DNA of 6,427 nt from Candidatus Odyssella thessalonicensis (GCA_005240015.1 SBBV01000591.1:1-6427); one strand, 5' to 3'; shown: positions 1-6,427, counted from the first letter of the stretch. Notes: generated by a model not told the origin, from the letters alone. Program-made: numbers and translations.

Positions 1-118
1 GGCCGAGCGCGTCGGCGGCGCGCCGCCAATACGCGCCGAACGCGGCACGATCGGCATCGAAGCGCCCGGTCGGAACCGGCGCCTCGGCGGCGAAGCCGGT
101 TTCGATCCTCTCGTTCAT
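1..118 (-). CDS. Partial unrecognised gene, N-terminal 39 codons
   Basis: The complement of 118-116 is ATG, followed by an open frame that runs off the left edge of the window. It reads MNERIETGFAAEAPVPTGRF and then a stretch rich in Ala, Arg and Asp with a Tyr-Trp-Arg-Arg motif, ending DALG. The ATG overlaps the TGA of the upstream paaX-type gene as ATGA, a 4-bp overlap typical of translational coupling. No convincing Shine-Dalgarno sequence precedes it, which fits coupling. It is therefore probably in the same operon as the regulator. There is no signal peptide or membrane segment in the visible part. Too little is present to name a family. Some CoA-synthetase-like proteins have a similar charged, Trp-containing N-terminus, but that is only a weak impression. 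Existence as a gene is well supported by the overlap and codon use; function is unknown. Confidence 0.7.
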   Translation of the reverse strand, partial: MNERIETGFAAEAPVPTGRFDADRAAFGAYWRRAADALG

Positions 119-1062
119 CGCGCGGGCGACGGCGCCGCGGTCTCGCCGAGGCCGCCGAAGCGCTGGAAGTAGTAGGGCCGCGGCTCGGGCAGCGGGCCGT
201 CGGCGGTTTCGAGCATCGCCATCACGTGCCGCTCGGCGGCGGGGGCGGTGCGGCGGTAGAGGTTGCGGCAGAGCACGCGCGCCGAGGCGCCGGCCCAATC
301 GGGCGAGAGCAGCTCGGCCGGCAGCTCGGGATCGCGCAGGATGATGCGGCGGTATTCGTGGATCAGCAGCACGCGCAGCGCGAAGCAGGTCTCGGGATCG
401 GGATCGCCCGCGCGCTCGAGCGCCTGCCAGATGGGGCGGAAGCGCTCGCTGAAGCGGCGATAGGCGGCGGCGAGCGCCTCCAGGTCCCAGCACGATTGCA
501 GGAGATCGCGCGAACGGTCCGGAGCCGCGGTCATGCGCTCGACACGGTCGGCGACGCCGAGCTTGTCGAGCACGCGCTCGAGCCCGGCGCGGTCGGGATT
601 GGGATGGGCGAAGACGCCGGGCGCGATCGCGCCGAAGCCGAGCCAGCCGAGCTCGCGGCGCAGCTGGAAGCGCGTCTCGCGGTCGAGGCGGGCGCCGCCG
701 AGGCCGGTCAGCACCAGATGCCACTTGCCGTCCCAGGGCGTGGGCCCCGCCGCGTAGATGCGGCGCGGCGGATCGGCCACCAGCGCCTTGTGCCCGAATT
801 CGGTGAGCCCGTAATAGCTGCGCCGGCCGACGCGCGTGACCGCGAACCAGCCCTCGCGCGTGAGCCGCAGCACGCTCGTGCGCACGAGGCGCTCGTTGAG
901 CCCGAGCGGCGATACGAGCCGGATGAGGCTGCCGAGCCAGACGCCGGCGCCGTGCGGTGCGACAGAGTCGCCCCATACCGTGACGAGCAGCGATTTCGCG
1001 CGCGGCTTCAAGCGCCGCGGCAGCGCCGCCACGAGTTGGCGGATATGCCGGTTCTCATCCAC
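115..1062 (-). CDS. paaX: PaaX-family transcriptional repressor (phenylacetate-type regulator)
   Basis: Predicted cytoplasmic DNA-binding repressor of 315 aa. In characterised PaaX proteins an N-terminal winged helix binds operators upstream of phenylacetate catabolic genes and phenylacetyl-CoA releases it. What is seen: an N-terminal winged-helix region (about residues 20-92) with GDS, VWLGSL, ERLVRTSVLRLTREGW and GRRSYYGLT; then PWDGKWHLVL (109-118), a middle domain with LGFGAIAPGVFAHP (141-154), and a C-terminal part with YRRIILRDPELPAELL (237-252), DWAG and YYFQRFGGL (297-305). These match remembered blocks of E. coli PaaX (about 316 aa) in the same order. The GTG at 1062 is chosen over an upstream in-frame GTG at 1086: a GAGG lies 10 nt before it, the protein length then matches E. 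coli PaaX, and a candidate -10 box sits at 1091-1103, too close to 1086. It is transcribed away from the ligase cluster and overlaps the next minus-strand gene. Family assignment is firm; the exact effector is not known, because PaaX relatives regulate other CoA-linked pathways too. Confidence 0.93.
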   Translation of the reverse strand: MDENRHIRQLVAALPRRLKPRAKSLLVTVWGDSVAPHGAGVWLGSLIRLVSPLGLNERLVRTSVLRLTREGWFAVTRVGRRSYYGLTEFGHKALVADPPRRIYAAGPTPWDGKWHLVLTGLGGARLDRETRFQLRRELGWLGFGAIAPGVFAHPNPDRAGLERVLDKLGVADRVERMTAAPDRSRDLLQSCWDLEALAAAYRRFSERFRPIWQALERAGDPDPETCFALRVLLIHEYRRIILRDPELPAELLSPDWAGASARVLCRNLYRRTAPAAERHVMAMLETADGPLPEPRPYYFQRFGGLGETAAPSPAR

Positions 1063-1090
1063 CGCTGCCAATCCTCGAAAGGGCACGGCG

Positions 1091-1103
1091 ATAATACATC
1101 ATA
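1091..1103 (-). promoter_or_regulatory. Candidate -10 region for the paaX-type gene
   Basis: On the minus strand this AT-rich patch in otherwise GC-rich sequence contains two overlapping hexamers close to TATAAT: TATGAT (1103-1098) and TATTAT (1096-1091). Either would place transcription start roughly 20-30 nt upstream of the GTG at 1062. No good -35 hexamer is seen at 16-18 nt, so activity may be weak or depend on another factor. Confidence 0.4.
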
Positions 1104-1193
1104 TTCTTCACCGATTGCCGGAGGGCTGTATCGCAACGGGTCTTCGCCGTCGCAAAACGCCGATTTCTGGCCCTCGCGAAGGGATACGTTTTC

Positions 1194-1221
1194 TTGCACA
1201 CTACTCAAAACTATGTAGTAT
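1194..1221 (+). promoter_or_regulatory. Predicted sigma70-type promoter for the ligase-thioesterase-molybdoenzyme cluster
   Basis: TTGCAC (1194-1199) and TAGTAT (1216-1221) are separated by 16 nt, a near-consensus -35/-10 pair in the most AT-rich part of the intergenic region. Transcription would start near 1228, giving a leader of about 128 nt before the ligase ATG at 1356. The -10 box is overlapped by the palindromic motif at 1210-1219, as expected for a repressible promoter. The prediction rests on sequence alone. Confidence 0.6.
1200..1219. promoter_or_regulatory. Palindromic candidate operator over the -10 box
   Basis: ACTATGTAGT (1210-1219) is a palindrome, ACTA and TAGT around TG. It also forms an alternative inverted repeat, ACTAC (1200-1204) with GTAGT (1215-1219). 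It covers the spacer and -10 box of the predicted rightward promoter, where a bound repressor would block RNA polymerase. The divergent PaaX-type protein is the obvious candidate binder, but the motif does not resemble the E. coli PaaX site as I recall it (a TGATTC-containing sequence), so this link is speculative. Confidence 0.35.
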
Positions 1222-1245
1222 AACCGCGGCGGTCAATGCTGGACT

Positions 1246-1276
1246 GCGCCTCCGCCCCGCGTGCGGGCGGGGGCGC
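1246..1276 (+). other. Strong GC hairpin in the predicted 5' leader
   Basis: GCGCCTCCGCCC (1246-1257) pairs with GGGCGGGGGCGC (1265-1276) over 12 bp, with one G-U wobble and a 7-nt loop. It lies just downstream of the predicted transcription start. It has no T-run immediately after it (only four T at 1287-1290), so it does not look like a standard intrinsic terminator. It could stabilise the mRNA 5' end or act in attenuation. A second, weaker stem, CCGGC/GCCGG, lies at 1310-1327. Confidence 0.4.
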
Positions 1277-1355
1277 GCGCCGGCCGTTTTCGGGTAAGAT
1301 CGCGCATCGCCGGCCCTCGAGAGCCGGACATGGGGAGGAGTTTCGAGGTGGTCCG

Positions 1356-2912
<1,557 letters not shown>

Positions 2913-2937
2913 CGGCAATGGAACAAGCTCGAACAGG

Positions 2938-3057
2938 CTTGTCGCCCCCGCGAAAGCGTCGCGAAAGCGGGGACCCATGGCCGAGGCCACGCGAGGGATT
3001 GAAAAGCATGCACGGCGGAGACGCAGCGTGGGTCCCCGCTTTCGCGGGGACGACAAG
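2938..3057. repeat. Intergenic palindromic repeat, type 1 (hairpin-arm inverted repeat)
   Basis: A left arm (2938-2977, beginning CTTGTCGCCCCCGCG) and a right arm (3029-3057, TGGGTCCCCGC to GACGACAAG) are reverse complements over 29 positions with one mismatch, except for 11 extra nt in the left arm. The right arm contains CCCCGCTTTCGCGGGG, itself a hairpin palindrome. On the complement this gives a GAAA tetraloop. The spacer carries another palindrome, TGGCCGAGGCCA (2978-2989). Similar CCCCGCGAAAGCGGGG elements are, from general knowledge, dispersed many times in intergenic regions of alphaproteobacterial genomes. The element fills most of the 177-bp gap between the ligase stop and the thioesterase ribosome-binding site. 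If transcribed it would fold strongly, so it may affect mRNA stability or read-through. It has no open reading frame of its own and no T-run. Confidence 0.85.
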
Positions 3058-3077
3058 TCGGGAACCGGATTGAACCG

Positions 3078-3083
3078 AGGAGA
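3078..3083 (+). promoter_or_regulatory. Ribosome-binding site that sets the GTG start of the thioesterase
   Basis: AGGAGA lies 6 nt upstream of the GTG at 3090. It supports initiation at this non-ATG codon, and no in-frame ATG is available until residue 26. It lies outside the adjacent palindromic repeat, which ends at 3057. Confidence 0.75.
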
Positions 3084-3089
3084 AGCAAC

Positions 3090-3506
3090 GTGAAAGACAC
3101 GCTGAAAGTCGGCGCCGAGCACACCGAGAAGATCGCCATCGACCGCGAGCGCACGATCGCGTTCATGGGCGACGAGCTGCGCGTCTATGCGACGCCGCGC
3201 ATGTGCCTCGACATCGAGCAGACCTGCCGCCAGCTCCTCCTGAAGCACCACGATGCCGGCGAGGATTCCGTGGGCGCGCGCATCGAGATCGATCACCTCG
3301 GCCCGACCTTGGTCGGACAGACAGTCGCGGTGACGGCGAAGGTCGTCGAACTCGCGCTGCCGCGCGCCGTGTTCGAGGTGGTCGTGCAGGACGAGATCGA
3401 CACGGTCGGCAAGGCGAAGCACATCCGCTTCGTCGTCGACAAGGCGAAGCAGGGCGAGCGCTTGAAGCGGAAGGCCGACAAGGTGAAGGCGGCGAAGGTG
3501 GGTTGA
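3090..3506 (+). CDS. FlK-like hot-dog acyl-CoA thioesterase
   Basis: Small cytoplasmic protein of 138 aa predicted to hydrolyse an acyl-CoA thioester. It begins MKDTLKVG, typical of the FlK (fluoroacetyl-CoA thioesterase)-like branch of the hot-dog fold. The hot-dog helix region is ATPRMCLDIEQTCRQLL (34-50); DSVGARIEIDHLGPTLVG (59-76) and the following strands complete the fold. Thr35, Glu43 and His69 have exactly the spacing (8 and 26) of the FlK catalytic residues Thr42, Glu50 and His76, and Gly62 matches FlK Gly69; the FlK numbering is recalled. The C-terminal 20 or so residues are lysine-rich (KRKADKVKAAKVG), an extension beyond the fold that might bind nucleic acid or membrane, or be disordered. 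The start is GTG with a good ribosome-binding site. It sits between a CoA ligase and a molybdoenzyme, so its substrate is probably a CoA thioester of the same pathway. Most FlK relatives are not fluoroacetyl-CoA enzymes, so specificity for fluoroacetate is not claimed. Confidence 0.87.
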   Translation: MKDTLKVGAEHTEKIAIDRERTIAFMGDELRVYATPRMCLDIEQTCRQLLLKHHDAGEDSVGARIEIDHLGPTLVGQTVAVTAKVVELALPRAVFEVVVQDEIDTVGKAKHIRFVVDKAKQGERLKRKADKVKAAKVG

Positions 3507-3516
3507 TCTGCTGCAT

Positions 3517-3618
3517 GACCGTCATCCTGAGCGAAGCGAAGGACCCAGCTTCCGCGCAAAGGGTGTCGGCAGTGGAAGCTAGGTCCTTCGCGCCGCAAGG
3601 GCCGCGCTCAGGATGACG
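3517..3618. repeat. Intergenic palindromic repeat, type 2 (GTCATCCTGAGCG family)
   Basis: GTCATCCTGAGCG (3521-3533) pairs with 3605-3617 over 13 bp; GCGAAGGACC (3536-3545) pairs with 3582-3591 over 10 bp; and AGCTTCC (3547-3553) pairs with 3574-3580 over 7 bp, leaving a 20-nt loop. An asymmetric internal loop (2 nt against 13 nt) separates the first two stems. Repeats beginning GTCATCCTGAGCGAAGCGAAGGA are, from general knowledge, widely dispersed in intergenic regions of many bacterial genomes. It fills nearly all of the 127-bp gap between the thioesterase stop and the molybdoenzyme start, and its right arm ends about 5 nt before the next ribosome-binding site. There is no coding potential in the element itself and no T-run for termination. 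Confidence 0.85.
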
Positions 3619-3633
3619 GGTTGGGAGTAGGCG

Positions 3634-6405
3634 ATGGCGCAGGCGAAAGGCGAAAAGAAAACCGTCCCCATGTATTGCAATCAGTGCGTGGCCGGGCCCG
3701 ATTTCTTCAAGGTCGAGGTCGAGAACGGCGTTGCCACGCGCATCGAATCGAACTGGGACATCCGCAACGAGCACCCGGCGGGCGGGCGCGTCTGCGTCAA
3801 GGCCTACGGGCTGATTCAGAAGACCTACAATCCCGACCGCATCAAGAGCCCGATGAAGCGGACCAATCCCAAGAAGGGCCGCAACGAGGACCCGGGCTTC
3901 GTGCCGATCTCGTGGGACGAGGCGTTCGACATCGTCGGCCAGAAGCTGCGCGAGATCCGCGCCAAGGGCTTGAAGGACGAGCACGGCTTCCCGCGCTTCG
4001 CGGTGACGACGGGCGGCGGCGGCACGCCGGTGCAGTATATGGGCTCGTGGCCGGCGTTCCTGGCGGCGTGGGGCCCGGTCGATCAGGGCTTCGGCGCCGG
4101 GCAGGGGGTGAAGTGCTACCACTCCGAGCATCTCTACGGCGAATTCTGGCACCGCGCCTTCATCGTCTCGCCCGACACGCCCTACACGAATTTCGTCATC
4201 AACTGCGGCGCCAACATCGAGGCCTCGCATGGGGTGCTCGGCATCTGGCGCGAGGCCGATGCGCGCGCGCGGGGCGCCAAGCGCATCCAGGTCGAGCCGC
4301 ACATGTCGATCACCGGCGCACTCTCGTCCGAGTGGGTGCCGATCAAGCCCAAGACCGACGCCGCGTTCCTGTTCGGCCTTATCCACCGCATCGTCCATGA
4401 GCGGAACTGGCGCGAGGTGTGCGACGTGCCGTTCCTGACCGAGCGCACGAACTCGCCCTATCTCGTCGGGCCCAACGGCTGGTTCCTGCGCGATCCCGCC
4501 ACCGAGAAGCCGCTGATCTGGGACCTCGCCGACGGAACGGCGAAGCCGTTCGACGCCGCGATCAAAGAGCCGGCGATGACCGGCGAGTTCTCGCTCGCCG
4601 GTGTCGAGATCGGGCCCGATCACCAGAAGTGGACGCACGAATCGTGCAAGGCGAAGCCGGCGTTCCAGAAGCTGCTCGACCACATGAAGCCCTACACGCC
4701 GGACTGGGCGGCTGAGGAATGCGGCGTGCCGGCCGAGACGATCCGGCGCATCGCCGACGAGTATCTCGCACACGCTTGCATCGGCGAGACCATCGACATC
4801 GAGGGCCACACGCTGCCGTTCCGCCCGGTCGCGGTGCTGGTGGGGAAGGGCATCGCCAACGGCTGGGGCGCCTATCACTGCTGCTGGTCGCAGAAGATGC
4901 TCGCGATCCTGGTCGGCGCGCTCGAAGTGCCGGGCGGCATCTTAGGCACCGCGGTGAAGCTCGTGCGGCCGGCCAATCCGCGCGTGGGCTCGGCGGTCCC
5001 GGGGCCCGACGGCTTCATGCGCTACCAGTTCAACCCGACGTCGTCGAACGAGTGGATGCGGAGCCCGCACATCCGCAATGCCTACAAGACGATGGTGCCG
5101 CTGGTCTCCGATTCGCCGTGGTCGCCGGCGCTCGGCCCCGCGCATCTGCCGTGGCTGTTCCTCAAGACGCAGCCCAAGAATTTCCCGCGCGTCACGCCGC
5201 CCGACATCTGGTTCTGCTATCGCACGAACCCGGCGATCTCGTCGTGGAATGCGCCCGAGGTGGCGAAGCAGCTCGCGAAGTTCCCGTTCATCGTCGCGTT
5301 CGCCTACACCGAGGACGAGACCAACCACTTCGCCGACGTGCTGCTGCCCGAATCGACCGATCTCGAATCGCTGCAGCTCATCCGCATCGGCGGCACCAAG
5401 TTCAACCAGAATTTCTGGCACCACGAGGGCTGGGCGCTGCGCGCCAAGCCGCTGGAGCCGGTCGGCAACACGCGCGACATGACCGACATCGCGACCGAGC
5501 TCGCGCGCCAGGCCGGGATCCTCAAGGAGTATGTCGGCGCCATCAACAAGGGTGCGGCCGGCATGGCGCTCGCCGACAAGAAGGGCTCTTTCGACTATTC
5601 GCTCGATCCGTCGGCGCCTCCGACGAGCCCGCAAGTCTGGGATGCCGTCTGCAAAGCGGCATCGCACGAGCTTTCCGCCGGCAGGGAAGTGCACGGCCTC
5701 GACTGGTTCCGCGAGCAGGGCTACATGCTGCGCCCGTTTCCGCAGATCGATTGGTATCTCTATCCGGTGATCGAGCAGCAGAACCTGCGCTTCGAGCTGC
5801 CCTATCAGGAGCGGCTCACGCGCCACGGCCAGGAGTTGGCGCACCGCTTCAAGGAGGCCGGCATCGATTGGTGGGAGAAGCAGCTTGAGGAATACGAGTT
5901 TCTGCCCACCTACGAGCGCTTCCCCGACATCTGGCTCAACTACGCCAAGGAGTATGGCCGCGATCCCGCCGAGTACCCGCTCTGGGCGATGACCGCGCGC
6001 TCGTTCCAATACGCGTGGGGCGCCAATGTCGGCATCCCGATGATCAACGAGGTGGCCAACAACATCGCCGGCCACAAGGGCGTCATCGTCAACCGCAAGA
6101 CCGCGAAGGAAATGGGCATCGCCGAAGGCGACGACGTTGTGATCGAGTCGGTCACCGGCATCACCGAAGGGAAGGCGGTGTTGCGCGAAGGGATTCGCCC
6201 CGATTGCGTGCTGATGATCGGCCAGTTCGATCACTGGAAGACGCCGTTCGCGAAGGATCTGAAGCTGCCGAGCTTGAACTCGGTGACCGACATTTCCTTG
6301 AAACTCACCGACGGCACCGGCAGCGGCGCCGACCTGATGCGCGCTCGCTGGCCCTGTAGAGCTTCACGCGCATCAGGTCGGCGCCGCTGCCGGTGCCGTC
6401 GGTGA
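3634..6405 (+). CDS. Molybdopterin/Fe-S oxidoreductase, PadB-like (C-terminus chimeric at contig end)
   Basis: Large catalytic subunit of the DMSO-reductase/CISM superfamily, expected to carry Mo-bis-PGD and an N-terminal Fe-S cluster. Start: ATG with GGGAG at 3623-3627, 6 nt upstream. Domains seen: Fe-S domain (about 12-65) with MYCNQCVAGPD (13-23) and RVCVKAYG (52-59); molybdopterin domain (about 70-640) with KTYNPDRIKSPMKR (63-76), PISWDEAFD (91-99), YRTNPAISSWN (529-539) and DETNHFADVLLPESTDLE (561-578); dinucleotide-binding domain (about 782-885) with LWAMTARSFQYAWG (783-796) and EMGIAEGDDV (826-835). Cys161 in QGVKCYHSEHLYGE is a candidate Mo ligand. The MYCNQCVAGPD and QGVKCYHSEHLYGE blocks most resemble, from memory, PadB of phenylacetyl-CoA:acceptor oxidoreductase (phenylacetyl-CoA to phenylglyoxylate). 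No Tat signal is present, so it should be cytoplasmic, as fits a CoA-thioester substrate. Oddities: the third cluster Cys is replaced by Pro/Asp, and codons 904-923 lie in a fold-back, so reliable coding ends near 6342. Molybdoenzyme class is certain; PadB function is an inference. Confidence 0.9.
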   Translation: MAQAKGEKKTVPMYCNQCVAGPDFFKVEVENGVATRIESNWDIRNEHPAGGRVCVKAYGLIQKTYNPDRIKSPMKRTNPKKGRNEDPGFVPISWDEAFDIVGQKLREIRAKGLKDEHGFPRFAVTTGGGGTPVQYMGSWPAFLAAWGPVDQGFGAGQGVKCYHSEHLYGEFWHRAFIVSPDTPYTNFVINCGANIEASHGVLGIWREADARARGAKRIQVEPHMSITGALSSEWVPIKPKTDAAFLFGLIHRIVHERNWREVCDVPFLTERTNSPYLVGPNGWFLRDPATEKPLIWDLADGTAKPFDAAIKEPAMTGEFSLAGVEIGPDHQKWTHESCKAKPAFQKLLDHMKPYTPDWAAEECGVPAETIRRIADEYLAHACIGETIDIEGHTLPFRPVAVLVGKGIANGWGAYHCCWSQKMLAILVGALEVPGGILGTAVKLVRPANPRVGSAVPGPDGFMRYQFNPTSSNEWMRSPHIRNAYKTMVPLVSDSPWSPALGPAHLPWLFLKTQPKNFPRVTPPDIWFCYRTNPAISSWNAPEVAKQLAKFPFIVAFAYTEDETNHFADVLLPESTDLESLQLIRIGGTKFNQNFWHHEGWALRAKPLEPVGNTRDMTDIATELARQAGILKEYVGAINKGAAGMALADKKGSFDYSLDPSAPPTSPQVWDAVCKAASHELSAGREVHGLDWFREQGYMLRPFPQIDWYLYPVIEQQNLRFELPYQERLTRHGQELAHRFKEAGIDWWEKQLEEYEFLPTYERFPDIWLNYAKEYGRDPAEYPLWAMTARSFQYAWGANVGIPMINEVANNIAGHKGVIVNRKTAKEMGIAEGDDVVIESVTGITEGKAVLREGIRPDCVLMIGQFDHWKTPFAKDLKLPSLNSVTDISLKLTDGTGSGADLMRARWPCRASRASGRRRCRCRR

Positions 6406-6427
6406 GTTTCAAGGAAATGTCGGTCAC
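6283..6427. repeat. 61-bp perfect inverted repeat at window end (fold-back, probably an assembly or amplification artefact)
   Basis: The arm 6283-6343 is the exact reverse complement of 6367-6427, with a 23-nt spacer (6344-6366). The left arm is ordinary coding sequence of the molybdoenzyme (residues 884-903), so the right arm is an inverted copy of part of the gene. The second arm runs exactly to the last base of the window. This is the expected look of a snap-back chimera or a palindromic contig end. A genuine inverted duplication of this gene end is possible but less likely. Confidence 0.95.

Noticed and set aside
1084..1086. GTG at 1086 as the paaX-type start
   Set aside because: No ribosome-binding site, and it lies at or before the likely transcription start. 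GTG 1062 has a GAGG upstream and gives E. coli-like length.
226..1218. Plus-strand open frames opposite the paaX-type gene
   Set aside because: Ala/Arg/Glu/Gly-rich translations with no motif, opposite a gene that matches PaaX along its whole length.
1236..1355. Upstream in-frame extension of the ligase from ATG 1236
   Set aside because: The extra 40 residues are low-complexity, would overlap the leader hairpin and start only about 8 nt after the predicted transcription start. ATG 1356 has a well-spaced GAGG and gives normal family length.
2938..3057. Palindromic element as an intrinsic terminator or a CRISPR fragment
   Set aside because: No T-run follows the stems, and there are not several regularly spaced direct repeats with unique spacers. 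It fits a dispersed intergenic repeat better.
3163..4878. Minus-strand open frame (about 571 codons) opposite the thioesterase and molybdoenzyme
   Set aside because: Same shadow pattern: it spans the palindromic repeat and has no recognisable motif, while the plus strand carries clear conserved domains.
4942..6234. Minus-strand open frame (about 430 codons) opposite the 3' half of the molybdoenzyme
   Set aside because: Composition of an antisense shadow; no domain or ribosome-binding site, and the opposite strand is a well-supported gene.
6283..6427. Terminal inverted repeat read as a hairpin telomere or a transposon end
   Set aside because: The arm is ordinary coding sequence of the molybdoenzyme rather than a transposon terminus. 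No transposase or telomere resolvase is nearby. A chimera at a contig end explains it more simply.

Overview
This is a GC-rich window with dense GC-biased codons, long antisense shadow frames and two kinds of GC-rich intergenic palindrome. Together with a PaaX-type regulator next to CoA-thioester enzymes, this points to a proteobacterium, most likely an alphaproteobacterium with a large catabolic genome. That placement is an inference from composition and gene content only. The far right end is a fold-back, so the window probably ends at the end of an assembled contig.

Layout. Positions 1-118 (minus strand) hold the first 39 codons of an unrecognised gene. It overlaps by 4 bp (ATGA) the stop of a complete paaX-type repressor gene (115-1062, minus). 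A roughly 290-bp divergent intergenic region follows, with a good sigma70-like promoter facing right (1194-1221), a small palindrome over its -10 box, and a strong GC hairpin in the predicted leader. Three co-directional plus-strand genes come next: a FadD-like acyl/aryl-CoA ligase (1356-2912), a small FlK-like hot-dog acyl-CoA thioesterase (3090-3506), and a large molybdopterin/Fe-S oxidoreductase (3634 to about the window end). The oxidoreductase most resembles, from memory, PadB, the catalytic subunit of phenylacetyl-CoA:acceptor oxidoreductase. The two gaps between these genes are each almost filled by a different palindromic repeat (2938-3057 and 3517-3618).

How the genes may work together (inference). 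The set can be read as a CoA-thioester module: the ligase activates a carboxylic acid, possibly an aryl-acetate; the molybdoenzyme oxidises the CoA thioester, as PadB oxidises the alpha-carbon of phenylacetyl-CoA; the thioesterase releases the product or removes a toxic or dead-end thioester; and the divergent PaaX-type repressor senses an acyl-CoA ligand. PadBCD belongs to anaerobic phenylacetate metabolism, while PaaX classically controls the aerobic epoxide route, so their adjacency is the most interesting biological feature. The electron-transfer subunits expected for a PadB-type enzyme are not in the window and would be looked for downstream.

Caution on the end. The last 145 bp are a 61-bp perfect inverted repeat around a 23-nt spacer, and the plus-strand reading of the last 20 codons of the molybdoenzyme is almost certainly chimeric. 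The reverse complement of the spacer gives a more natural C-terminus (MRVKLYRASE...).
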